64,000 bases of DNA from Romanomermis culicivorax (taxonomy: Eukaryota > Nematoda > Enoplea > Mermithida > Mermithidae): NCBI GenBank assembly GCA_963922205.1, contig CAWUHX010000073.1:1116001-1180000 (forward strand). The letters are read 5' to 3'. Shown piece after piece: positions 46,046 through 59,000 of this stretch. Position 1 is the first letter of the stretch; each line of letters opens with the position of its first letter. The translations under genes and the position numbers were made by a program. The notes beneath the pieces were generated by a model. The model did no database searches. It was not told where the DNA came from and was given only the letters and a program-made list of their open reading frames with translations.

Positions 46046-47980
46046 TTTAATTAATTGAAGCATCCAACACCACTACAGAACAAATAAAGGCCCAATCCAG
46101 AAATGTTTTTGAACTTTCAATTCATTTCATTGATAATTGCCAGCTGACTGACACCCACTGCCCAAAAATTGGGGAAACCAAATACTTTCCATATTGGCAA
46201 ATGTGGTCTTTCAAAAAACATTCCAAACCTGAAATCAGAACCTGTCTCTTTACCAACCACCAGAGCAACCCATGATGATACCAACCTGAATCCTATTCCC
46301 ATGCACCATCTTTGACCTTTCTTTTTCTTTCTCGAATTTTTTCACTTGCAGTACCATCTCAGCTCATCATTCCTAAAAATGTAAAAATGATAATCATGTT
46401 GAATATTGATTATCAAAAATCACTTCTTCACAACTCACCTACTGCTGTCATTCATAGTTTCAGCATTCCAAACTTCCAGCAAATTGCCTGAGTCCCAACT
46501 CACCCAATTTTTTGGCCATTAATTGAGGATCTTGACCAGGGCCACAAGCCAACAAAATATTCAGAAAATTGATCAGTATTTTTATATTTGGAAAACCTGT
46601 ATGGCTGGCTCTGTGATTTCACACATTTCTTATACAAAAACTCTATTTTTTAGGGCTTTACACATTTTTTATGTGTGAAAACCCTTGAGCATTTAGTGTT
46701 TCAGGATGCAAAACCTTGAAGTCTTGGAGTCCATACATTGAATTCTTCACTTATTAGATTAAACGTTCTCGAAAAACACCAGTCTTGCATTTTAAGGAAA
46801 TCATAATACTGTACATTATGCAGACTTTCATCAAATTTGTGGTTTGACAATAAAGTAGGGAGTAAGTAATTCACATGTTACAATTTCAATACCAAGAACT
46901 AACGCCTAATTTGTAATTTCTTTGACTTTGAGTGTCTGCAGCCTCTAACCGAAAGTAAAACCTTACACCTTTAACTAAAACTAAGCAGCCTAGAAGCTCT
47001 TCATGCATGCAGTATACCAAATGTATGGGTTGTACATTGCATCTAACCTGAAACTGGAAGTGCTACAGTTTATCTTTATGCATATTTTGTAGCCCTAATA
47101 TATCTCTTTAAGCATACTTTGATGTGTCAATATCAAATTTACGTGTTATCTCTCCAACTCTGATTTAGCACCTGGTTATATCATTTTCACTTGGAATACT
47201 GACTAAAAATTTTCTGGAGTGCATGAAGAAGATAAAAAAGTTTTAAGTGTAATTTTTTGCAGAAAGGAAAATTTTTGGGTAAACACATTGAATCAGGCTG
47301 TAAAAGTAATCATACTTTGATGTCAAGTAGCTGTATGAAATTTTATTTTTAGAAAATATTGGCAACATAACTATTATAAACAATTCCATGATAGGATGTG
47401 TTGTTTTCCTGTTTGTAAAGAATAACCTCACTACATTTTGCTTTGCATTGGCAAAATTCATCTGAAAATTCTAAGGTAATTTGGGTAACTACTTTTTTCA
47501 ACATTTTTCAACATACTGATTTCAAGAGAAAAAATCTATCCATCTTTGTGGGAACATGGGAAAAACCTCAAATTAACAAATTTGTTGATATCATTCATGA
47601 ATGTGAGAAATGCAACAAATTTACAAAGTTTTAGAAGTTGACAATTTGTAGTCTTTTTTTTTAATATTGTATATTTACATTTAGGTAGTGCTTGTTGGGC
47701 TGTATATGACTCATAAAAGCCATGTGTGTGGACAACATTTCAGTTAATTACAAGCCAGGAAAAAAACAAATCTATGTTGTTTATGGACCGTATTTTGAAG
47801 CTTGCTCAAATTGGTGCCTTTGGAAGGTTTAAAAGATGATATCTCCAACAATGTTGCTACAATTTCATAAAATCAAACATGTCATTTGTGGCATCACTAC
47901 TCCTGATGATGGGCATTGTGAAACTTTTGTTGTTCAGGGTAATTTTTGTCTTAAATGAACTATGCAGCTATTGAACATAC
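46046..47980. other. Non-coding AT-rich DNA
   Basis: No supported gene. A CTTGACCAGGGC string near 46535 recurs near 32760, in otherwise different contexts. Confidence 0.45.
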
Positions 47981-47989
47981 CTGTACTTG

Positions 47990-48180
47990 GGGTGGGGGGT
48001 TGGGGGGACCCCCCCCCAACTTGGCCAACCCTGTACCCAAAATCATTTTCCCCCCAAGCCTCCCCCCAGTTTGGAAAAAATAAAAAAAAATTTTCAAAAA
48101 TGTGTATGTTTTTTGGCAGAAATTTCGACTTTTTCCTACCACCCACCTGAAATTTCGGATTTACCCTCCCCCCCCCAACT
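47990..48180. repeat. G-run / C-run cluster
   Basis: Runs of G (GGGGTGGGGGGTTGGGGGG) are followed at once by a run of nine C, then further C-runs at about 48050-48068 and 48168-48177. The first part can form a hairpin or a G-quadruplex. Open frames on both strands here are low-complexity artefacts. Confidence 0.6.
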
Positions 48181-48189
48181 GATCGATGG

Positions 48190-51100
48190 TCTCACCAGTA
48201 TGCTATTGAAGTGTAAATTTTTTTCCTCAATATATGCAATGTTATTTCGTTTGTAAATATCTTTTAAAGCCCTATCAGTTACAATAAATGAAAATGAAAC
48301 TCATGAACTGCAATAATGGATATTAATTCAATGTTAAGAATCAAGAAGTTTTTTGTGAATCTAAAGACTATTCGTATAAATGATCCTCTCGTGTTACTGA
48401 TGATGTTGTTGCTCTAGAAATGACAAACAAAACTGTACACTTCATTGCAAACATGTTATGGAGTCCCAAGGTCTGTGGGAGTAGAGCAACACTTTTAGGG
48501 CCAGGGGTCATACATTGCCCAAAATATAGGGGGAGGGAACAGACAAACTCAACATACATTTTTCCACATTTTTACTCTATGTTTCACCATTAGAGCACTA
48601 TTTTTAACATGAAGAAATTGACCGGCTCCGAGCTACATGCAGACAACTGGAGATTTGTTGCTATGGAGAAGACAAAAACGAAATCATAACAAAATGTTAG
48701 CATTACTACTGTTGCACCCTGCATATCTGCCCTTGTAATCTGAACTGATAAACTGTTTAGTTTTTTTTGTTTTCCCAGATATATTCCACATTTTTACCAT
48801 GGTTTGCTTACCTACTTATTCATTTTCTGGATTATCATAATTGTTCACTTTTAGTCTGTGACGCAAGATGACAAAAATTGTGCAGTTTACTTTGTGGCTT
48901 ATTCTTGCATCTGTTGAATCATTGTCATCAACCTGTGAGCTGAGTCCAAGATGCAAAATTTTGAAATGTAGAGTTTATCATAATTTCATTACTTGTGGGC
49001 GAATAAAACATTAAATGGCACATCAGTTGATTGATTGAACAATGTATAGACACAGTTTCACTCACTACTTCAGATCAATAACAAACTCTGTTACAAGATC
49101 CTCACTTGGCAAAGGCACCTATGCTTTAGGAGGATGATAAATTGATGGCAACAACACCTTTAAATCTGGATATTGGAATAGTGCTCACCCAAACTACAGA
49201 GCCACATGATTGCACAAGGAAAGGAATTATTTCACCCTAATCTCAACTCTTTTTGAGCTTTTTCAGATTCTACCATATTGACACATGGCCAGGATCAGGA
49301 AGCAACAGGGCCATTACAGTCAAGAATTGTGGCAGCTTCAATTTCATTATGTGACTATTTTGAAATTTTGTGATCAAAAAGTGGATATAATTTTTGTAGT
49401 ATTCCTTTTGACATTGACATAGTTTTGAACCCAGGCCTCTGGTGATTAAAAAGTTAAAAGGATACAGTAGAATCTTATCTGTTGTAAAGTGTAGTTTTAA
49501 ATTATTCCAACAGCATCACATCATATACTTGGGCATAACTATCACCCAAATAGAGGGAAAACTCCTGGGACTTACTATTCAGGACTTGAACTGGCAGCAC
49601 AATTCATTTATGAGTTGGATTGACTGATTTGCCAACTATTTTAATCTGAAAAATTCTTGAAACACAGGCACATTCTGGCAATTTTAAAGTGTTCAGCACA
49701 TAATGATAATTCTAGCCACAGCCACCATCCTCTTCCATGGCCAGACTGGTCCACACCATTTTAGACTATCATTCCAGATTCAGGGAAGTAGCTTAAAATC
49801 ACAATGCTTTTTCTGAGCAACTCTAACACAGAGCTGGGCACACTAATTGTGACATGTTCTTTGATTTGGATGCATCTGATTATACTATCCTCCAGAACAA
49901 TCCCATAGGGGTAATGGCTGGCAAGCACTCTTCTCCAAATTACACGCTATTTGTTAGTCAGTTTCCTATTCAGGACTACAAAATTAATAAAAGTTTTATA
50001 CAATACTTTTTACATTTTTTGCTTGATGATTCTTCATAAATTATCTTTTGCCATTTGGAACATCAGTTTTAAGTACAATTTCTGCACTTATATTTTCAAT
50101 GTGAAGAATTGACTTTATGTTCACATGGAAAATAAACCTTTATGCAATACAGTGATCCCTCTATTTTTTCATTTTTTAACAGTTTATAGGTATAGTTAAC
50201 ATTAGCCAGCTGGTTTTCCAACTCATAAGATATATAAAACTAATCAGTAGACAAAGCACACAACATATAGGATTGTGTAAAGTAATGTTGATGTAAAAAT
50301 CTGCCCCAACCATGCATAGTACTTGTCCTGTTATGCATCTTTGGAATTATGTCCACTCAGTGCTTCATGTTTTGTGTACAGCTTCATTAGCCATGCTGTA
50401 TTTACCTTAAACTTTACAAAATTAGCCGGTCTGTGTTGACTGTACCCATCCCCTGTGCATACCTCACGGAAAAAGTAGCTAAATCAAGTACCAGTATTTC
50501 AAGAGTGTTCAAGTTAGAACTTTACATTTTTCCACTATGAAGGAAATCCACACATCCAAATAATCCCATTTTAACAAACTCAAATGGCTCACTGCATGCT
50601 TCATTTTGAGGAGATCGTTTATCCACACAATTTCTGGGAATGAAAGATTTATCAAAAAAATTTCTCAGCCGAGAATTTTCAGTTGGCTAAATCCCTGTGG
50701 TTAAGGTTTTTTAGTATAGGGGTCTAATACAGAATCTTTCAATCAGAATAGGAATCACATCAAATGTGACAAAAGGTGATTTTTCAGCTTAGTCTTTTAC
50801 ATAACCCTCTGGCTTCCTGCCAAAAATTTGCATGGGATTTTTTATACTTTCGTGGTTTTTTCATTATCAATTATCATCAACTTGCAGGTGTTCTGTGCCC
50901 ACAGCAGGGTACATTTTAGCTGGTTTTTTGGCTCCTGCTGTTAGCCATATTATCATTACTGGTAATTTGGTAAGTTGAGACTTGTAAGGAAGTAATCAGC
51001 GTCCTGTATTTAGCCCAAGTTGGGCCAGAGTGACTGCCTCTGCAAGTAAATAGCTGACAATGTATGAGCAACTCAACAGAATTATTTATTCAATAACAGC

Positions 51101-51450
51101 ACAACCAAGTTGTTATTAGAAAACAATATTAAAAATAACACTTTTAACTGCATTCAAAGTAACCATTAAATGTTTGGAATGCATTAGCAGAAATTTTTTG
51201 AGAAAAGTAGCCATTTACCATATTGACTAATTAGTGTTGATTGGGGAATCTGTCCCTGGGCTCGCTACTTCCAAATAGTAGGGATGGTAACTATCAGAGG
51301 GAAGGCTGATAAGCTAAACATAAACCAAAGAGTTGAGCTTGTAGCCCGCTAGAGACAGTAACCTCACCAACTCTGTGAGGGCATTGGAATAACTGTGTAT
51401 GAGCTGGACTCAAACAAGTGAGGTATTGCACACTTCAGTGTCTAATCTCA
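48190..51450. other. Intergenic DNA without recognised genes
   Basis: Several 60-codon open frames occur but none carries a recognisable motif or a start context that stands out. Confidence 0.45.
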
Positions 51451-51459
51451 CACTGACTG

Positions 51460-52215
51460 TCATGGGAAGGGCCGACTCTGCAGTTCATGATGGTCAATCA
51501 AGAGTGATATTCCTCTGGTTGTGGCACAGGAACTTAGCTCGTGTCAGCTTGCCGTCACTGTAACACCCAGCCATGATGCCAAGCTGAAATTTCCTCTATT
51601 CTAACGGTCCAAGGGTATAATAGGTTTCTTATCATTCCTTAGAAAAAAATGGAAACCTTTGGAATTCTGTGCAAGTAGATACCGGAGCTGACCGCCCGGC
51701 CTGATCTTCCAGCAACAGAAAGTGTAGAGAGCCAAGAGTTGAAGTCCCAATAGTGTGTGAATGGAGTACAGAATGTTCTCCTGGCGGGGAGACAACTCTT
51801 GTTCTCAGTTTGCTTACTATGGTATTGATGGTAGGTGTTGGTAACTGATCCATGTGAGTTGGTTGGTTGCTATAAAATTGATGGGTATATCAGTGTGGAA
51901 AGCGTAAGTTTCTACTAGGAGTCTCTGGTGGCACAAAAATGGAATTGATGGTTGAATTGCAGGCTGACTGGCCGGACTCTGCCTGGCGGCTTGTAGTGGC
52001 TGATGTAAAAGTCAGCTGTTATGGAATTGACAGATAAACTGGTGTACTTTCTTGGCCGACTCTGCTGGAAAGAACACTACAGTGACTGATGACATCTCTG
52101 TAGGTCACTTTGGAATTTTATTTGCACACCGGCTGGTCCATCTTTGCTGGCTGGTGTGAGCTCCTATTACTAGTCTCTGGTGGTAGGTGATTGGAATTGA
52201 CAGTGTGTGTTTATG
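51460..52215. repeat. GC-richer degenerate repeat block
   Basis: Short strings recur at irregular spacing. GGCCGACTCTGC occurs at about 51470 and 52054, with GGCCGGACTCTGC at about 51974. TGGAATTGA occurs at about 51941, 52022 and 52194. AGTCTCTGGTGG occurs at about 51920 and 52171. It looks like an old tandem or composite repeat. No coding function is supported. Confidence 0.4.
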
Positions 52216-52859
52216 AGTATTTTATTTTTTTTCTCATATCATCTACCTACCTCAGTCCCCCCAACCCCACCACCACCACCAAAATTTTTTTTATATATAT
52301 ACCTTTTATTCACTTTTATGTTATCAATTATTACTTATTAGTCTTCTGATTTATTACTTATTTACTTTTACTTATTTTTTCAATTTATTTTTTTCCCTTT
52401 GATATCATTTCTCCCACTCTACCCTTTTTTTGTCACTAATAGCTAGACTGTTGATGAGCTGGTGCGAATCAGATTGAAAAAATTCCAGTGAGGCAAACCT
52501 ACGGGCTAGCCAAGGTGTAATGAAGTGTACCATATAACCATCTATGTAAAGTGGTACGCCTTTGCTTATCGAGCAAAATTATTTTTAATAATAAATTATT
52601 TATTCTGCATATTGGAAAATGGGGCAATGTTCTAGCTTGACATCCTATACATAGAGGTCTGAAAGCTGAAAAATGCAGCCAAGTCTGGTGCTCCAGGAGA
52701 GGCAGTAAGTCCAACACTGTTATTGTGATTTGTTTGTTCATTTTATTATGCTCAGGCAAGGTTGTCAGCACTGGAGGCAAATCAGGTCCTGTTGATGCAG
52801 GCCATGGCCCAGATTGAATCGAAGTTGTTGTCCTCCAGCACCGCTAAAAAATGGCTCAG

Positions 52860-53045
52860 AAGCCCTGCACCCTCAGCACAAAATTCTAAAGAATTTCTTC
52901 GGCATTTCAGCCGCAAGGTTCCCACTTTTTAATAAACTGATTGAAATGTTGCCAAACAATGCTGACAATGTTGTGAAAGCAGCAGTTTGCCTGCATAATT
53001 TTTCTGACAATGTTCGATCAAAGAAAAACTGGAGATGATGATTGT
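52860..53045 (+). pseudogene. PIF/Harbinger transposase C-terminal fragment
   Basis: The frame reads LKNFFGISAARFPLFNKLIE, then PNNADNVVKAAVCLHNF. This matches the conserved end of Harbinger DDE_Tnp_4 transposases (FGIL-x2-RF/W-x-IF-x3-IE...VVKA-x-V-x-LHNF). Only this part is intact. The third catalytic residue region upstream is not recognisable and no element ends were found. It could have supplied activity to Harbinger-like MITEs such as 40460-40864, but this copy is dead. Confidence 0.75.
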
Positions 53046-54575
53046 GCCATTGGTTTTGGCCTAACTGATCTTCCTGAGAATCTATCTGGAAACTGACATT
53101 CAAAAGAAACTATGATGATTGGAGGCTGATGCTGTTTCCTGGCAAAATAATTTTATTTCTAAAAATGGCATTTGAATGCATTTATGCATTGTTAACAACA
53201 AATAATGCTAATAATAGAAGCATAAAGCACCCATCTTCAAACACCAAAATGAAACATTTTCAATACACAGTTTAGTCATTTAAAGTTTCAACTTTGTTTG
53301 TTGAAGGCGACTTTTCCAGATATTTATCTATTATATTGTTTATCTCATTATATACTAAAGTTTGGTTCCCAATAGGCATTTTGTTCAAATTTTCCGCAAT
53401 GGCCCGACCTAAAAACACAGGTATGTAATAATCTGCTGTAGCTTGTAGCAATGAATATTTGTTTAAAACTACTAAGACCTAAAGCTTGCGCAATATCAAT
53501 TTCTGCAGTAATTGTTGCTGTTGAAATAGTGGATGTGGTTGTCTCCAGGCAGTTGATGATATTAGCCAGCTTTTTCTACTGGCCACTAATTTTGGCATGC
53601 TTTTTCTGATTGAAACCACCATCCTGTTTTATGTGCAAACTTTTGGTATCTCAAAAAGTAAACCACAATGAAGAATATAAGGCAAAAATAACCATGGCTA
53701 TGTATGTATGTTAAAGGTGAATACACACTTTTCCTTCATTTTCATGAATGGATGATGATGATGTTTCTGGTGGCGATAAAAAATCTGCTCTAGTGCTAGC
53801 AGTTGACTCATCTATAAAACAGATTTGAAAACAAAATACTAGACCAACATTATTGATGCACCAGTGTCGACTTTTTGCTGGTGCCAGTGTTAGGTACACT
53901 TTCTGAAAGATAGAAAAAAAGCTGATATGCTAGTGTCCTTGTCAAAAAAATTTAAAAAAACGTTCGATTTGAATTTTACTGTGCATCATTTACTGAGATT
54001 CTCATATTGTTACAATATCTGACAATTTACTTGGACAAAAACCACAATCCCCTCCCCTAACCTCCAAGTGTGCTTGCCTGGCACCAGTTTGCTTTCACTC
54101 TCAGTAACCAACACATATTTTTGTTCTTACCAACCCAGTTATTGATCAATGTTCCAGACTGGTAATTAAGAGATGCAAATGTTTCTTCTGGCATTTCACC
54201 TAAAATGAAACAAATTAAATAGTTGTTCTTGAAAATTGAATTATTTTTCTGATTTTTATACATCTGTTTTATATGTCTGTAATTTTTCCACTTTTGTTTA
54301 CTCCCAAATGCGCATTTGGAGAGGCAATCATGATGATAAAATTGTCTCTACAAGAACCATCTTCATCAATATTGTCCAAAGCGATATTTATGGTTGTCCT
54401 AAAGGAATAAATGATTCAGTACTACAACACATGACCTTGAACAAGAAAAAGTATGAGGTATAAAGGTATTAAAAAATGATCAGACTTTTCGGAGACAGCC
54501 AGAGAAATTTATTTAAAAATGTTTGAAAGTCAATTTCCTCAACTTTAATATACTCCTGCAGTCTGTGCATGTGCG
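53046..54575. other. Non-coding AT-rich DNA
   Basis: No recognised gene or element ends. Confidence 0.45.
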
Positions 54576-55205
54576 TGTCACATGCCAAGCAATTTCCCCA
54601 AATGTCACGTGATTTCCATCATGCTGATATTTTATGTTTTTCACCACTTTTTATTTTACACTTACTTTCATTTCGTTTTGTTCATTATGTTTCACATGCA
54701 TTTTTATGTGGCCTTTTTGTCATATTTTGTTGTTTTCCTTTTTGCACATAGGCTGCAATGTGACCCTTTAATCAAAACTTCCACCAAACGAGCTCTACGA
54801 GCTCATGGCCATAATTGAAGCATCAGGTGCACCTCTTATCACTAAAAGTAGCGACATTTTTGCAACGCAAAATAGCTAGTCAGAAAGTTTTCATTAAAGA
54901 CGTCCATATGTTCAGCATGAGAATCAAACTCATTTCCAATGCTAAATGTATTTGAACTGGAAAATGTCTATGTGACCATAGGCGTCTCCTGCACAGTTTT
55001 CCTCTGCAGAAGTTAGCTTGGACACTGTAAGCTCGACCCAGGCCATACTGCATGCCCACAAGGTCCCTTAAAAGGACCTGCTTCATTAGTTTTTCACTTA
55101 TTTTCTGGATTCAGTACTCATGTCCAGTTTTGTCGTTAGCCAGTGTCCACTGCCTTACTTTATTATTAATAAATTTGAATAATTGATTCTCCCTTGCATC
55201 TGTCG
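54576..55205 (+). repeat. LTR of the same old retroelement (copy 2)
   Basis: It starts TGTCACATGCC and is colinear with 37752-38480. It retains one CACGTG, CTTAAAAGG near 55068 and AATAAA at 55168-55173. It is followed by a C-rich leader rather than flanking DNA, so it is a 5' LTR or a truncated element, not a clean solo LTR. Copies 1 and 2 are diverged. Confidence 0.72.
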
Positions 55206-55224
55206 CCTGAATTTCCATATGGCC

Positions 55225-56040
55225 ACCTGTTGCCCACCTTGTGCCAGGTCTCCGTCCATACCCACACATCCAATTAAAAGAAAGTGGCCCAGATCTCCCG
55301 CCTTACCTGCCAAAGAAGGGAGTAGATCCCCCTCCCTTTACTGATCACCACCCCAAAACCAGGGACCCATCGCCCTTTGTCGAGTCATATTCTGAGAAGC
55401 AGGACTAGGTAAGTCTTCTCAGGGGATTATTGTTGTCAAGGGTGTATTTTGGAGAGCCCCTCATTAAGCTAGTTTTCCCTTGAGCTAACAGGGCTCTTGT
55501 TCCCCCTGAGTTATGGCCAAAAAGGGGATTTTGGTTTACAAATGGGTCCCCCAAATTAGGTCATCCCTAGGATGACACTCACCCAGGAATATACCTGTTG
55601 CCCCTCGCCCCTAGTTGCTCCTGCTGCTCCACCCTTGGACCATTTGTACATCACCCATCGACCTATTGATCTCACCCACCGTGCTGAACCAACCGGATTG
55701 CCGCCACTCTTTGATCCCACTGTTCAAGATTGGTGATCCCATGTATCAACTGGGACCCCTCACCCTCTGGCCGAACGGTATTAGAGAACAGGACTAGGTG
55801 AATCTTCTCAGGGGATTATTGTTGTTGGGGGTTTATTTTCAGGAACTGTTTTCCATTGCCAGTTTTTCCTTGAGATTCCCCTCAGTTAAAGGAGCTTTGC
55901 TGCCTCTTGGGTTAGGGCTTAAAAGGGGATTTAGATTTAAAATCGGGTCCCCTATACTAGGCCATTCCACAAATGGCCTTGTCCTTCATTCTCACTGAAT
56001 GGGACCATGGATTGGCACCCCTGACCTGGCAGCATTGTCT
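55225..56040 (+). repeat. Two-unit tandem repeat in the LTR-element leader
   Basis: Unit 1 begins ACCTGTTGCCCACC at 55225 and unit 2 begins ACCTGTTGCCCCTC at 55593. Each contains a block AGGACTAGGT near its middle (55401 and 55790), then TCTTCTCAGGGGATTATTGT. In unit 1 this block forms a consensus splice donor (CTAG/GTAAGT, donor G at 55409), while in unit 2 it is GTGAAT. The units are diverged but colinear. Confidence 0.65.
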
Positions 56041-59000
56041 ATTACTCTACAGCAGAACCCCAACACAGCACTATAGTACCCTATAAGCCCTCCTATAGCC
56101 AGTACTTGCTGGGTCAGGTTCCGGAATATGAAAAAAGTCAGCCACCCAATTGTGTCTCAGCATGTCACTCAGAGTAACATGGCCGTATTTTCCATCAATA
56201 TGGCATGGGTTTTCCCATCAATGTGATTGGCCACAATTTTACTTAATGTGACATGGCTCCAGTTTTTCGTCTATTGTGACACACAATACATTTTTGAATC
56301 ATCACTGGATTCCAAATGGTTAGAACCTTTTGGTGCTTTTTTGTTCAGCATATTTAGTTTTCAGCTGAAACAATATTTCAAGGTTCATTGAGTTAATGAT
56401 TTTTTCATGTTGTAAGAATCATGTGCACCACAAGATTCACAAACTTTTCCCAAATTTATTTTGAATTTTCACTTTTTGCTTTACATTCCTCTCCTCCCTG
56501 ACTTGAACATCCTCATTTGCACCGTAAATTGTACCTGATTTAATGCTCCATTGTTTCATCTTTCTCTCCTCATATTTTGTCAAATTTCTTGGACAGTCCT
56601 TCTATCTCCTAGGGCCTTTGTTCATAATAAGGCTTTGTTGAATTAACATGAATTATGGTTTGGATTTTGGATAGCTTATTGCTTTCATATTATATAGTCC
56701 TCCAAAAATAAGCACTAGTCTCTTTATGAGATCCTTCTTGGTGATCTCCAGTTCTTTCAAGTCCTGGTCATTTGTTTCATAGCCCTAGTTTTTTGCCTTT
56801 TCATCACACACCTTACGGTATGCATTCTGTTTTTTTTTTCTATTTCCTCCTGGCATTTTAAACTGTTTCTTGACCTCTGCATTTTAAGTAGCAAAGGTCC
56901 TGTGTGATTTATTACTAGCCCAAATATTGCTCCAAAAGGTGAGAACAGTATGGAGGCATTTGTCTCTATGATAGAGCGAAGGGCTACATCAGGCAGATGT
57001 TTTTTTGGCTAGGCATTAAGCAGTCTTCATAGGCAGTATTTTGATCATCAATGTTCCTTTTTAAAATCAGCAAGTCAGTCAACCCAACCAGGAAAACTTT
57101 TCACATATTAATTAGACATTATGGGTTTTATCTGAACCAACATCAATCTATGTAAACTATAAAAATACTCAAATCATGTGAACTATAGTTTTTATTACTC
57201 TAACCAAATAGTGCGTTTTTAAAAACCCAACAGACCTAAGCACTAGATGTGAAGACTTTTGAAGAAAAATCGGTAAATTTTGCATATAAAATTTCAAGTT
57301 TCATTCCTACTGTATCCACAATACAGACTCCACACTCATTGTTTCTGGTTTGTTGTAGCACTTGCATTTTGATAGAATTGAGAATATTTGTAAAATATAC
57401 TATCTCATTCTTTCAGAATATTCCCCCATAGAATTTTTATGAGCCCCATATTTTTAAGTTATTCTATGCATACATGGAATCCAAGTATAGCTGTATATAT
57501 TCAACTTTGTTCCTTCCTTCCTGTTCAACTTGCAAGGTATGAACAGCAAGTGTTTGCATCTTTTTTCTAGAACTATCACAGGCAAAAAGACTGACTCACT
57601 CACTTGCCCCATCAGCAGAGGTATGAGAATGGTATAACCCCCCACCTAAAGACATATAAATTGTTCACCTCACACCTAAAAACTTAAAAATTGGGGGAAA
57701 TGACATGTTGGATGGACATTTTGCCATACTACTTCTGCAATTTTTTTAAAATTTACTCCTATCTGCTTATCTGAGCTGTATGACATCTGCTGACTATGGG
57801 TTAATAGCATCCTGAATGTTAAGGAGAGTGAAGTCTCAAAGGGAAAAAAGTTTTTTCTCAGATTTTCTAAATTATTCATACAAAGGAAATATTCAGTTAC
57901 TTCCTTTTTCATTTAGTGTAATCAACAATTGTGGTACCAATGTCATCATTAATAGCTAAAAAATTGCTGGGCCAAGTATTCCACCAAACATAATTTTTTT
58001 TTCAATCCTCGACCTTATTGAAATAAATGAAGAATATAATGCACAACCTATCCTTTTGTGGAATCCTAATTTCATTCTGTCAAGCCACTCATCAATCTAG
58101 GTGAATGTTGTGAAATTGAAGAAATCACGGATGAGATGAAGTGACATATACAAGACTGATGAGAGAAATTCAATAAGCTCTGATGCATATCAGCCCAGGC
58201 AAGTCTCCTAGCCAGAACTATATCAGCTTTCTTAGGAATTTTGGGATGCAGAGATTTGGTATCACAGTGAATTGCATCTAAAAAAACTGATCGAACCAAA
58301 CTGCTAACAATGCCTACAATGAATTTGAGTAAAGTACTGTTCGATATAAAATAAATATATTGGTCTTAACAGGGAAGTTTCTCCTAGGGTAGCATGTGGA
58401 CACGTGCATGTGGTTGGTTTGAGTGTAGTTAGGAGAGGATTGACCCACTTTATGCCCACATGTATATGTGTGCTTGAAATTGATCTTTTGGACATATGGT
58501 GCCCAAACAATGATCAAATTTCATTTTTTGAAAGCTTCTTGATCAAAAATTTCTATTTTTAGTTCATAAAGATATTGAAAAAATGATCATTTTGATTATA
58601 AAATTAGCTTTTTTGGAGGAAAAATTATTATTTTCTCAACTGGAATTTGATATTCTTGACCAGTGCATCTTTGTCTGAAATAATGAATCAATATTAGAAT
58701 TTGAGATTTTTTGTTTATTGACCTCTTTTGTTGATTTTCGACCTTTTTCTAGGAGAAAATTAATGTCGTTATATGGCTTTTTCATTCATAGGTGATAATT
58801 TCCCATCAATAGCTTTGGAATTTTTTTTTAATTCTACAGATTTTAGTGCAATTTAATTTTTTTCAATCTTGTATTAAAAGTGGAAAAATAAGGATTCAAA
58901 ATAGCTTTTCTCATAACTGTGTTTTCTGTGCTTCGACCATCTGTGAAAATTTGAAAGATAATTTTTAAAAGATTAAAATTATGGATTGAAAAAATTATTA

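Noticed and set aside
47987-48256. Pro-rich open frames near the G/C runs
   Set aside because: They arise from homopolymer runs on both strands.
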